Below are positions 18,780-27,718 of a DNA stretch of 64,000 bases, in pieces. Below the pieces are notes generated by a model. The model worked only from the letters and a program-made list of their open reading frames with translations. It was not told where the DNA came from and did not search any database. Position numbers and translations under genes: made by a program. Numbering within the stretch: the stretch's first letter is position 1; each line of letters begins with the position of its first letter. This stretch comes from CAVXXB01 sp963765585 (lineage in GTDB: Bacteria; Calditrichota; Calditrichia; JAJRVZ01), in contig CAVXXB010000010.1 in NCBI GenBank assembly GCA_963765585.1, forward strand, positions 186,001 to 250,000. The letters run 5' to 3'.

Positions 18780-20992
18780 CAGGCCACCTCCTTCTTAAAA
18801 GTCACAAAATTGACCCGCATGCCGGTTCCGCCCATGATGGGATCAATCTTTACTTTCGTGATTAACTGATTATCATCCGCACCCTTCATATAGGATTTTT
18901 TCATCTGTTTTTGACGATGGCCAAATCCATGAACCATATAAACCGAATCATGCCGGATACGCTCAGTCACCTTGGCCTTAATCCGGTTGCTCTCGGCACC
19001 ATCCTGATTAATCAAGCGGACATACTCATTGTTTTTTATATCCCACTCCTTGGCTACTTTTTTATTGATCCAGACTTCATTCTCAGATTTTAAGTCTAAT
19101 AATAGGGGATTATTCGTCGTACGGCCAAAAGTATGCATCGGTGCCCGGCCATAAGACAGACGATAATAGCCTTCCGGTGGTTCTTCATGATGGGTGTACT
19201 TTGGCAAGGGGTCAAATCCATATTCTGCCAGCTGGGTTGAATATAATTCTATTTTTCCACTGGGTGTGCCAAATTCGATCTCTTCACCATCTTCAAAATA
19301 TAAGGGCGTTTCTCTTGGCAGCACTTTTACACCGGTTTTTTTGAGTTCATCCAGTGAACTACCAATATCTTTTAATTCATAGTTCAGTTTTTCTTCAATG
19401 TGATTATAGGGGACATATTCATCCAATCCCAGTTTGTTTGCCAGTTGCTTGGCCATCCACCAGGCCGGTTTTGTATTATATTTTGGTTCAAAGGCCGGGG
19501 AACGAAGCGCGACTGAGGCATTACGTCCTTGAGATAATCTCAAATCATCATATCGTTCCAGATAAGTACATTCCGGCAGAACTACATCCGCCCAACCGGT
19601 CACTTCGGCCGGCATAATATCGATAGCCACCATCAGATCTAAATTCTGAATTGCTTCGTATGTCTTTTGTGGCTGGGGAAGGGTTAATGGTAAATTTGTA
19701 CCGTAAACAATCCATCCTTTAAATGAACAGTCTTTATTTGGTGTTGGTATGGTGGCATCACAAATTCCCGATGCCAGTGCCAAATTGGCCATGGGATATT
19801 GGTTTGGAAAGGCATCGCGCCATGATTTTTTCGGCTCCGGATATTTTGGAATTTTCATTTTGGGCAACGATGCTTTCTCCGGCATATAAAACCCGCCGCG
19901 TCTTCCCCAGGAACCTAGTAATGCATTTAGAATGGCCCCGGCCCTTACACGTTGCGTATCATCACCATACCAGGTCACATGCCTTCCGGGATGAACAATC
20001 GTGGCCGGTGCCTGCTTGGCCATCTCTCGGGCTGTTTCCCGGATTATATGGGGTTTTAGGGTGGTTATCGGGTATGCCCATTCTGGCGTATATTTTTTGA
20101 CATGATTTTTTAACTGCGCAAATCCAAGTGTGTATTTTTCAACATAATCGGCATCATATAGATTCTCTTCTATTATGACATTAATCCAGGCGAGCAGCAG
20201 GGCCAGATCTGTTGCAGGTTTGATGGGTAACCAGTATTTTGATTTGCTGGCCGCGGTTGAAAACCTGGGATCCACAGTGATAACGGTAGCGCCATTAGAG
20301 ATGGCATTTGAAAATTCCTGTACCTGGCCGTTATGCATATTCTCACCAAGATGTGAACCAATAAGGACGATACATTTGGCATTTTCCAGATCTGTACGTT
20401 CCGGAGATCCGACACCTTCTCCGAATGTCAGTAAATAAGCCTCTTCACGCGGACCGCGGCATTGGGCATAGGAGGGTGCCGCAACGTTGTTGGAGCCAAA
20501 TGCCCTCAGAACATTCTTAAAATAGGTACCACCAGATCCATGATTAAACAGGGCGATGCATTCCGGTCCATGTTCTTCGGCAATTTTTTTCATTTTATCA
20601 GCGATATATCGAAATGCCTCATCCCATGTCGCTTCACGAAAAACCTGTTTGCCGCGCGCTTCCGTTCTGATGAGCGGTGTTTTTAATCTTTCTTCATCCA
20701 TATATGCACCGATACCACCAGTGCCGCGCGGACAGAGCCGGCCATTACAATTGGGATCATTGGCCACGCCTTCAATCTTCCATGGTTTGCCATCAACCGT
20801 ATAAGTCCATCCGGCACATTTCCAAAAGCAGATCTCGCAATATGTCGCATGTTTCTCAATTTTACCCTGAGGCAGGTACTGACTAAAATCGTCACTACCC
20901 AGGGCGGACATAAGCGGTCCACTGAGTGCGAATGCACCCAAACCGGCACCGGATATTTTGATAAAATCTCTTCTGGTTAATCTTTTACTCAT
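18779..20992 (-). CDS. psrA: Molybdopterin oxidoreductase catalytic subunit (PsrA/PhsA/SreA type)
   Basis: A 737-residue member of the DMSO-reductase superfamily. It has a TAT signal (T-R-R-D-F-I-K, residues 6-12) and a [4Fe-4S] motif with C52, C55, C59 and C87 (Y-C-E-I-C-F-W-K-C, R-L-C-P-R-G). The probable molybdenum ligand is C178 in Y-A-Q-C-R-G-P-R-E-E, cysteine as in polysulfide/thiosulfate reductases and not the Ser of DMSO reductase or the Sec/Cys context of formate dehydrogenase. The C-terminal molydopterin-dinucleotide domain is complete. The periplasmic reaction is probably polysulfide, thiosulfate or tetrathionate reduction (or the reverse). Its start overlaps the end of the upstream merR by 8 bases, indicating one coupled operon. 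Confidence 0.9.
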   Translation of the reverse strand: MSKRLTRRDFIKISGAGLGAFALSGPLMSALGSDDFSQYLPQGKIEKHATYCEICFWKCAGWTYTVDGKPWKIEGVANDPNCNGRLCPRGTGGIGAYMDEERLKTPLIRTEARGKQVFREATWDEAFRYIADKMKKIAEEHGPECIALFNHGSGGTYFKNVLRAFGSNNVAAPSYAQCRGPREEAYLLTFGEGVGSPERTDLENAKCIVLIGSHLGENMHNGQVQEFSNAISNGATVITVDPRFSTAASKSKYWLPIKPATDLALLLAWINVIIEENLYDADYVEKYTLGFAQLKNHVKKYTPEWAYPITTLKPHIIRETAREMAKQAPATIVHPGRHVTWYGDDTQRVRAGAILNALLGSWGRRGGFYMPEKASLPKMKIPKYPEPKKSWRDAFPNQYPMANLALASGICDATIPTPNKDCSFKGWIVYGTNLPLTLPQPQKTYEAIQNLDLMVAIDIMPAEVTGWADVVLPECTYLERYDDLRLSQGRNASVALRSPAFEPKYNTKPAWWMAKQLANKLGLDEYVPYNHIEEKLNYELKDIGSSLDELKKTGVKVLPRETPLYFEDGEEIEFGTPSGKIELYSTQLAEYGFDPLPKYTHHEEPPEGYYRLSYGRAPMHTFGRTTNNPLLLDLKSENEVWINKKVAKEWDIKNNEYVRLINQDGAESNRIKAKVTERIRHDSVYMVHGFGHRQKQMKKSYMKGADDNQLITKVKIDPIMGGTGMRVNFVTFKKEVA

Positions 20993-21440
20993 TTGTACCC
21001 CGATCAGATATATTTTTCATGTATTCTTTAAAGTTAAAGCAATTGGACAAGCCCTGATAAACATGACATTCGCGGCAGGACTGAGCTTTACACACGTCAC
21101 CTTTATGTTTGGCGCTCCAGCACGGAAGGGCGGTATTGGTGTATGCATCACAATTTTTGCGGTTTTTTTGTGAGCAGGGTAATAAATCCCAACAAGGCAC
21201 CAGAGCCAGCAGAGATTTGATACCGGCTAGATTAAGTCCTTTCTTTTCTATCATTTCCCGGATACACCCGATTCGATGTATGTCTGATGTTGAATATAGT
21301 CTTCTGCCGGTTTTTGTCTTGAACGGAATGATCAAGCCTTCGGCCTCATAGAGACGCAGGCTATGAACCGAAATATTGAATTTCTCGGCCACAACGCCAA
21401 TTGAAAAAACGGGATCAGTATTTTTGATATTTATATTCAT
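20985..21440 (-). CDS. MerR-family regulator with Cys-rich C-terminal cluster (second of three)
   Basis: A 151-residue protein. The MerR helix-turn-helix is V-F-S-I-G-V-V-A-E-K-F-N-I-S-V-H-S-L-R-L-Y-E-type, with T-G-R-R-L-Y-S-T-S-D-I as the wing. The C-terminal region repeats the Cys layout of the other two paralogues: P-C-W-D, C, N-C-D-A-Y, P-C-W, C-K-A-Q-S-C-R-E-C-H-V-Y. It heads the psrA-psrB-nrfD operon and overlaps psrA by 8 bases, so it very likely controls that operon and itself. A palindrome matching the one before the first merR lies 240 bases upstream. The signal sensed is unknown; a thiol, polysulfide or redox cue is inference. Confidence 0.86.
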   Translation of the reverse strand: MNINIKNTDPVFSIGVVAEKFNISVHSLRLYEAEGLIIPFKTKTGRRLYSTSDIHRIGCIREMIEKKGLNLAGIKSLLALVPCWDLLPCSQKNRKNCDAYTNTALPCWSAKHKGDVCKAQSCRECHVYQGLSNCFNFKEYMKNISDRGTNE

Positions 21441-21681
21441 AAGAATGTGTTTTGAATTAATCTTCTCTGTATCACCATCATGGTGTTATGGTATTTGCAA
21501 CTGGGAACTGGGAATTGGTAAATAGCTCTTCTGTTATGTTCCCCTTCCCTAATATAAGGGAGAGGAAAAAGGGGGTGGGCCATGATTGCTTCCTAATTCC
21601 CAGTTCCCAGTTCCCAATAACCAATTTTTCATTTCTACAGTTCAACGAATTTTCTAATGAAATAGATCACAAACTACATAA

Positions 21682-21707
21682 AACCTATATTTTGTAATAT
21701 AGGTTTA
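21682..21707 (-). promoter_or_regulatory. Palindromic operator of the psr operon (MerR site)
   Basis: AAACCTATATT (21682-21692) and AATATAGGTTT (21697-21707) are a perfect 11-bp inverted repeat around TTGT. The inner 18 bases, CTATATTTTGTAATATAG, align gap-free with those of the palindrome at 14375-14398, giving the shared form CTAYATTKTGYAATRTAG. It lies 240 bases before the merR start, implying a long leader. Confidence 0.7.
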
Positions 21708-21870
21708 CAAATTATGTGCCAAAAATTTAAAATAACCTAAGATGATTATAAACAAATACATAAGAATAATGACAGTTTTGATATATTTTTTAAAAATAAA
21801 AAAATAACGAAGATATTTATCAAAATCTGGAAAAAAACAATTTTTTAAACTTAGAAAAAATCAGCTTGAA

Positions 21871-21887
21871 AATGTATAATATACATT
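21871..21887. promoter_or_regulatory. AT-rich palindrome upstream of the porin gene
   Basis: AATGTATA and TATACATT form a perfect 8-bp inverted repeat around one base. It resembles the merR operators in size and base make-up but does not match their CTA..TAG ends within the arms, so it may be a different site or chance in AT-rich DNA. Confidence 0.35.
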
Positions 21888-22313
21888 ATAGATTATCTGT
21901 AATTCAAATAACACATAGCGAGACGACTGTCATTACGAGGAACTTAGTGACGAAGTAATCTCATCAATTGGGGAGACGGTTATTCACTTTTTTTTATATC
22001 GATTCTAATTATTATTTTCACAATATCGGTATTTGATACAGACCTTGGCATTTATGGATGATATGTAAATGCCGGGCTTGCTGAACGAATCAGTACTAAA
22101 AGCATTTTCTGTGATTGAAGAGGTTTAATTAATTTTTGTAAAAAAATGATTTATTTTAATCAAGAACAAGGAGCACCGATTTACGAAATAGTCGAAATCT
22201 GAAATCAAACATCGTTGATCAATATTCGATATTCAAAAGAATAAACCGATTTTGACATTATAAACAGATACTAATTACCCTAACAACCCTTAACCCAATT
22301 TAATGGAGGAATT

Positions 22314-23578
22314 ATGAGTAGATTTATTCAATTAACAGCAACCGTTGCACTGGTAGTGATCCTTGCCGGTGGTGCGTTTGCCAATGGCCTGAGTCTGAAT
22401 AGTGTCGGTACCAGAGCACTTGGTATGGGTGGTGCATTTGTCGGTCTGGCTGATGATGCGACTGCCATTTACTGGAATCCTGCCGGTTTGAGCAATGTGC
22501 AGGGCGGCTTTGTAGGTGTATACGTAACCGGAATAAGCCCTGATGCGAATTATTCATGGAAATTCGATCCTTTTGGTATTGATGTTACTGCGAAAACAAA
22601 CAGCAAAACCTATGTTGCACCAAATCTGTTTGCCTCTTATCAAACCGGTGCCTGGACTTTTGGTCTGGGTGTATATGTACCTGCCGGTCTTGGTGCTGAA
22701 TGGAATGGCGCGGATCTGGTACAATTGAGTGGCGGCACTGAATTAGATTGGATGAGTGAAATTGGTGTGGTGAGTTTTTCACCTGCAGCTGCATATAAAG
22801 TGTCTGACCAATTTTCAATCGGTCTTGCAGTCGATATATTTTATGGTATGTTTGATTTGAAAAGACCGGCTGAAGTTGCACCGAATACCTATGCACAATA
22901 TTCTGAAGAATCAACAGGAACAGGCTATGGTATTACACTTGGCTTGCAGTATAAGATAAATGAAATGTTTACTCTGGGTGGCAGTTTTAAAACCCAAAAA
23001 ACTGTTAAGATGAGTGGTACTGCAAAAAATCCTGCATTTGCCAGGTGATGGGTGCAGCCACTGAATCAGAATTCGACCGCGAAGTAAAATGGCCCATGTG
23101 GATTGCCGGTGGTGTGGCTGTCAAACCGACCGAATGTTTAACAATCACATTTGATGTCCAATACAGCCAGTGGTCAAAAAGTTCAGATGAATTTGTAACC
23201 GAATATAAGGATGCGAACTGGCGTGGAGCGCTTGAACCATCTGATAGCCATAAGTTTATTCTGAAGTGGGATGATGCCACACAGATCCGTGCTGGTGTTG
23301 AATATAACGCTACCGATGCTTTGGATCTGAGACTTGGTTATTATTATGATCCTGCTCCGGCACCAGACGAGACCCTTAATATTCTATTTCCGTCATCAAC
23401 CAATAATGTAATCACCGGTGGGCTGAGTTATGGTTTTGGCGACTGGAATGTAGTTGGTGCTGCAGAATATTTGATGGGCAAGGAAAGAGTTATTGAAGTA
23501 TCTCCGGAAAATGAAATGCCTGGTACCCACCAGATGGATATTTTTGCCTGGAGTCTTGGTGTTGGCTACTCGTTCTAA
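22314..23578 (+). CDS. OmpP1/FadL-type outer-membrane porin (one frameshift)
   Basis: A signal peptide (about 1-23) is followed by the hallmark FadL N-terminus: L-S-L-N-S-V-G-T-R-A-L-G-M-G-G-A-F-V-G-L-A-D-D-A-T-A-I-Y-W-N-P-A-G-L type spacing. The rest alternates as beta strands and ends in a typical C-terminal strand finishing in Phe (G-V-G-Y-S-F). Members carry hydrophobic substrates across the outer membrane. The frame breaks at the CC at 23041-23042: adding one C joins N-P-A-F-A to Q-V-M-G-A-A-T-E-S-E. The corrected product is about 421 residues. A GGAGG site lies 5-6 bases before the ATG. It is transcribed away from the psr operon. The substrate is unknown. Confidence 0.85.
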
Positions 23579-23718
23579 CAAGTAAATTAACACTGATTAG
23601 AGATGAGAGATTAGAGATTTGGGAATTGAATTAAATGTTCTGTTTTCAATTACCAATTACCAATTATTAATTACTAATCCCTCATCTCTAATTTCTAATC
23701 CCTAATTAAAACATTCGA
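23579..23718. repeat. Long imperfect inverted repeat of heptamer-like units
   Basis: TTAGAGATGAGAGATTAGAGATTTGGGAATTG (about 23597) is mirrored by CAATTACCAATTACCAATTATTAATTAC and TAATCCCTCATCTCTAATTTC (about 23647-23700). The transcript could form a long hairpin between the porin and the third merR. Confidence 0.55.
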
Positions 23719-24153
23719 TTGGTAATCAAAGTGTCCAATATAAAATCAGACCCTGTATATACAATTGGAATTGCTGCCAGGCTGCTTGGCATCTCTGTGT
23801 CATTAATGCGGACATATGAGAAGGAAGGGTTGATTTTATCCGCGCGCACAGACACCGGTCGCAGATTATATTCCGATATTGAGATAGAAAAAGTTCGCTG
23901 TATCCGGCGGATGATCAGCGAAAATGGTATGAATTATGAAGGTATCCGGCGTATGCTGGCGCTGGTACCCTGTTGGCGGCTGCGCCACTGTGACCATGGT
24001 GAACAGGACAGATGTGCTGCATTTCAAAACGCCAGCCGGCCCTGCTGGGCCACTGAAGAAAAATGCGCCAATCCCTTACCCTCCTGCCGCGATTGTATTG
24101 TTTACCAAGCCACTATCGACTGCGATGATGTTAAAAAACTGATTTATGGCTGA
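23719..24153 (+). CDS. MerR-family regulator with Cys-rich C-terminal cluster (third paralogue)
   Basis: About 140 residues. The start is uncertain: TTG at 23719 or GTG at 23731 (M-S-N-I-K-S-D-P-V), the latter aligning better with the other two. The helix-turn-helix is Y-T-I-G-I-A-A-R-L-L-G-I-S-V-S-L-M-R-T-Y-E-type, with T-G-R-R-L-Y-S. The C-terminal part repeats P-C-W-R, C, R-C-A-A-F, P-C-W, C, C-R-D-C-I-V-Y. Unlike the other two it is on the plus strand behind the porin gene and has no operon partners of its own and no clear palindrome before it. It may regulate the porin or the sulfur operons in trans; this is inference. Confidence 0.82.
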   Translation: MVIKVSNIKSDPVYTIGIAARLLGISVSLMRTYEKEGLILSARTDTGRRLYSDIEIEKVRCIRRMISENGMNYEGIRRMLALVPCWRLRHCDHGEQDRCAAFQNASRPCWATEEKCANPLPSCRDCIVYQATIDCDDVKKLIYG

Positions 24154-24251
24154 GACCGTCTACTCGTTCTCGTTCTCGGCATTTTATCTTCTAATCCTCT
24201 TTTCCGTTTAACCTCAGTACATCTCCTCCTTATTTCCTTTAAACCATATTC

Positions 24252-27200
24252 TTATCTGATCAAAACCATTCTCTTTACCTCTTTAAAATCACCAGTTCTG
24301 ATCATGTAAAAATATGTTCCCGAGCCAACAGGCTGATTATACTGGTTCATGCCGTTCCAGGTAGCATTTATAATTCCCTGGTTGTACTGTTTGATCAACC
24401 AGTGTGATAACTTTTTGACCCAGAATATTATAGATAATAATTTTAACGTGCCCGGCTTTTGCAACGGAATAATTAATTGTAGTTGACGGATTAAAGGGAT
24501 TTGGATAATTTTGATCTAAACTAAAAGAAAATGGCAGCGTTTCTGGTATTGATGTTGAACTAATAATTTTTTCAATATCTGTGTTAAACTCAAACACATC
24601 ACTCAGGTTTAATCCTTTCCCGCTCACGATAGTCAGTGAAAATTGAGACTGAAGATATGTAAAGCCAGGTCTTATTCGCGGCCAAAACGCATACATCACA
24701 TCATGATATGTGCCGTCATTCTGTGCATCATAACTCACACCGTCATCATAATCTGTCGCCATTATAAACAGGTATTCACGGCCGCCCTGATCACCGGGAA
24801 ATTCAGAACCGGTCCATCCCATATCCCAGATCAAATTGGCATTAACACCTTCCTGATTGTCATCTTCAACAAAGCAAATATTTAATCTCCTGGGATTATC
24901 AGGATCGGAGATATCATAGGCAGCGATCGGCAGTTCGCCCGTTCCTTCATATTCATATCCCTTATCCCGCCGGTAGACGGCGCCTTTACTGATATATCCA
25001 TGGCTTGAAACATCATCCATATCCTGAAACTCCAGTCTGACATCTTCCACATCTGTAATCTCTAAATCGGACCCGAAGAAATTCCCACCAAAGTCGATCG
25101 ATCCATAATATACCGCACCTCCCCAATTTACCCCGCTTACCCATCTTTCTCCTGATGTCATGGTTGATATGGCACCGAGAGAATCTTTTATAGCCATTTC
25201 AAAACCGAGCTCACCAGTCTTGAAATTTAATTGCGGACCGGATTTAATTACTTCATTGTTTGTTAGATCCGTCAGGGTAACGATCCGCTTTTCAATTTCC
25301 CGGTCTCCAGAAAAAGTTACACCGTAATTATTTCCCGTTAGCATTGAATAGTCCCTTAAGTTAATGCGAATATAACCATCCCCGTCTCCCTGAGTATGTT
25401 TGGCAAAAAAAGTGGATTTTGCTCCTTCCGGTAAAAAAAGAATAGATAATGGATTAAGTAGATTAGTAATGACTTTTGTTCCGGTAGGTGCAGAAGGATG
25501 ATAAACATAGGCTAAAATTTCAAATGCATAAGTATGACCATACTGAAATATATTTCCGGTAATATTATCTGTATCTGTTTTGAATGTTGTTTGCAATCCG
25601 TTCTCATCCCCGTTATAGACCATAACCGGTTTTCCATCCACTGTATCTGTCACACTTGTAATACCGTCTGTCTTATCGAATGAGGCGATCTCAATGAGTG
25701 AATCCGAATCCGGGACGACTTGATATAATTTGTAGCCAAGTAAATCATAATTTTGTTGTGGATATATTGAGCTAAGATCTTCCCATGAGAACGCTATGAA
25801 TTGATCAGAAATAGAGGCCTCTAATCCGACAACAGGTATTGGTATTGTCGACGGGACAGGCGTATAACCCCGACGGATATTCTCGACATTTTGTTTGAGC
25901 TGTGTGACTGATGATATATAATTAGGGCCGCTTCCACCGACCACGGCAAATACCAATTCCTGTATGTCACCGGCTGCCATGGATACCGGACCGGTTGATA
26001 AAACGAATCGCCGGTCGCCGGGTGGCAAGTTATATCCCATGCCATCTATGTCACCGGTGTTTAAAAAAGGATCGCCATTGAGCGGAAACTTAGTCGGCTT
26101 ACCCTGATCTGGCCCGGATCCGGTTATAAACCATGTCGGGTATTCTAAATCAGTAGTTGGGAGATAGCCGCGAAGTAGGTTGTAAAACAATAATGTTCCG
26201 TCATAATCGCCTAACGGTGGGTCCGATATTGCTGATCCGGGTGCAAAAAACCCAAATGAAGTTGTAGGCAGATTTTTATAATTTTGTAGTATTTTATTCT
26301 CAGAAATAGCAGAATCACCGACCGAGGGAACCACAGGTCCCTGTAGTAGTGCGTATCCCGCAGCAGTCGGTGCCAAATCTGAGTTTATAAATTCATCGTC
26401 CTCACTGCTACCATTGTATGTATATGCCAATTGTAATATTGTATCAACGCCACAATAATCATTGGTATATTGTCCGATATCCATGTCCGACCATTGACCG
26501 AAATACATATCCTCTATCTGTACACCAGATTTATTTATGATTTTTATTTTCTTGAAAAACGCATTATTCAAATAGGATCCGGGCATATCATATGCCCAAA
26601 GTGTGGTCTGTATCTCTAATCCCATTGGCTGAGAACCGTATAGATTTGTTGTCCGTGATTCATCAAGATCATTTGTCACATACCAGATGACCTGAGTTAC
26701 CCGGGCATACCCGCTCTTGCGTTGCCATTCAGATCATCCTCAACACCGGGATCATATCCATCATTTATTCACATCATAATACGGCGCACCCAGGTCAATC
26801 GGCCAGTTATTCCAGGCTGATTCATACTGATCGTATACACTCTGTAACTGATCATTGGTCACAGAACCGGGATCGATCATATAGAGCTGAGCAGCATCTT
26901 CTCTAAACTCTTCCAGATTGTTCTTATGTTCCTGCCAGTCATTCCGGATGCGATATACGACCGCCCTGGGATCGTACGGATCAATCGCTGTACCATCCGC
27001 GGTGATCCATCCATTCACTGTACCCACTACGTATGTGACACCGCCAACACGGGGATTTTCCTCTTTTCCATCCCGTACATACCCACCCCAAATTATTCCA
27101 TCTGTAAATATTGCCCAAAAATCCGGACTAGGAAAATGGCCACCGGGATCTCCGGTTGGGGCATTACCACCACCGCCATCGTGATATACCCAATATGACC

Positions 27201-27345
27201 AGGCTGAAATATTGCACAATGTCCGCATACCCTGATCGGGCAGATCACGGGCAATATTGATTTGTGTGAGAATCTTTTTTGGACTGAAAGAAAATGATGA
27301 AAGATTGAGAACTGCCAGAATGACCATGAATAATATTTTATTCAC
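24252..27345 (-). CDS. Large exported T9SS-sorted protein of unknown function (three frameshifts)
   Basis: Begins M-N-K-I-L-F-M-V-I-L-A-V-L-N-L with a signal peptide. It continues through an unrecognised region with W-A-I-F-T-D-G, G-Y-D-P-G-V-E-D-D-L-N-G-N-A and T-Q-V-I-W-Y-V-T-N-D-L-D, common in large T9SS proteins of Marinimicrobia-like genomes, and ends in a sorting domain (Q-N-Y-P-N-P-F-N-P, then R-M-V-L-I-R). Three indels break it: an extra base in the T run 26764-26766, a missing base in the C/G run 26700-26705, and an extra base in the T run 24367-24369. Each repair restores continuous sequence. The corrected length is about 1030 residues. Function is unknown; a cell-surface role is all that can be claimed. 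Confidence 0.75.
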
Positions 27346-27718
27346 AAAGACCTCCTGCGAATTGACCTAATAGTGTACTGGCTATTTCGAAAAAACTCCA
27401 ATTAGTGGAGTAATAAGTTAAATAAGTATAATGACTGAATATGTGGAATGCAATAAATATCGGTGTATATGTCATTCCGGATAAAATGATTTTTTACTTT
27501 TGTATTATTTTTTATCTCAGTATTTTTCGAGTATGTGTTAACTATATTGAGACTCATGAAAAATGATTATTTTACGTGAACATCATTCTGAAGATGCCTG
27601 TCCCGAACTTGTTTCGGGCGTTATGAATGCCTTTATATAGACCCTGAAATAAATTCAGGGTGACGAAGTTCAATTTTTTCTTACCTTTTTAAAAAGTTAC
27701 TATATTTAAGGAAGCAAA
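27346..27718. other. AT-rich spacer carrying a reverse copy of the MITE-like element
   Basis: No gene is seen. The left half is AT-rich and can hold divergent promoters for the flanking genes. The right half is the element described separately at 27549-27695. Confidence 0.55.
27549..27695 (-). mobile_element. MITE-like element, reverse copy (copy 4, divergent)
   Basis: Read on the minus strand it contains the same core as copies 1-3: GTCACCCTGAATTTATTTCAGGGTCTATAT, a second hairpin (here CCCGAAACAAGTTCGGGAC) and an end GACTCATGAAAAATG similar to their ends. The outer end on the right is diverged. It lies just before the MFS gene. Confidence 0.5.

Larger units (their letters stand above)
21441..22313. 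other. Divergent intergenic region with regulatory palindromes and repeats
   Basis: No gene is seen in 873 bases between the minus-strand reductase operon and the plus-strand porin gene. It holds CACCATCATGGTG (21473-21485), a repeat pair GAACTGGGAACTGGGAATTGG (about 21500) with its inverse CCTAATTCCCAGTTCCCAGTTCCC (about 21592), a CCCTTCCCTAATATAAGGGAGAGG hairpin (about 21543), the merR operator (21682-21707), a second palindrome (21871-21887) and a CATTACGAGGAACTTAGTGACGAAGTAATCTC repeat (about 21931). The stretch 21710-21880 is very AT-rich, suiting a promoter. Confidence 0.6.

Noticed and set aside
18779..20992. Formate dehydrogenase with selenocysteine
   Set aside because: The molybdenum ligand position (178) is a normal Cys codon in a polysulfide-reductase-like context, and the conserved formate-dehydrogenase His-Arg pair was not seen around it.
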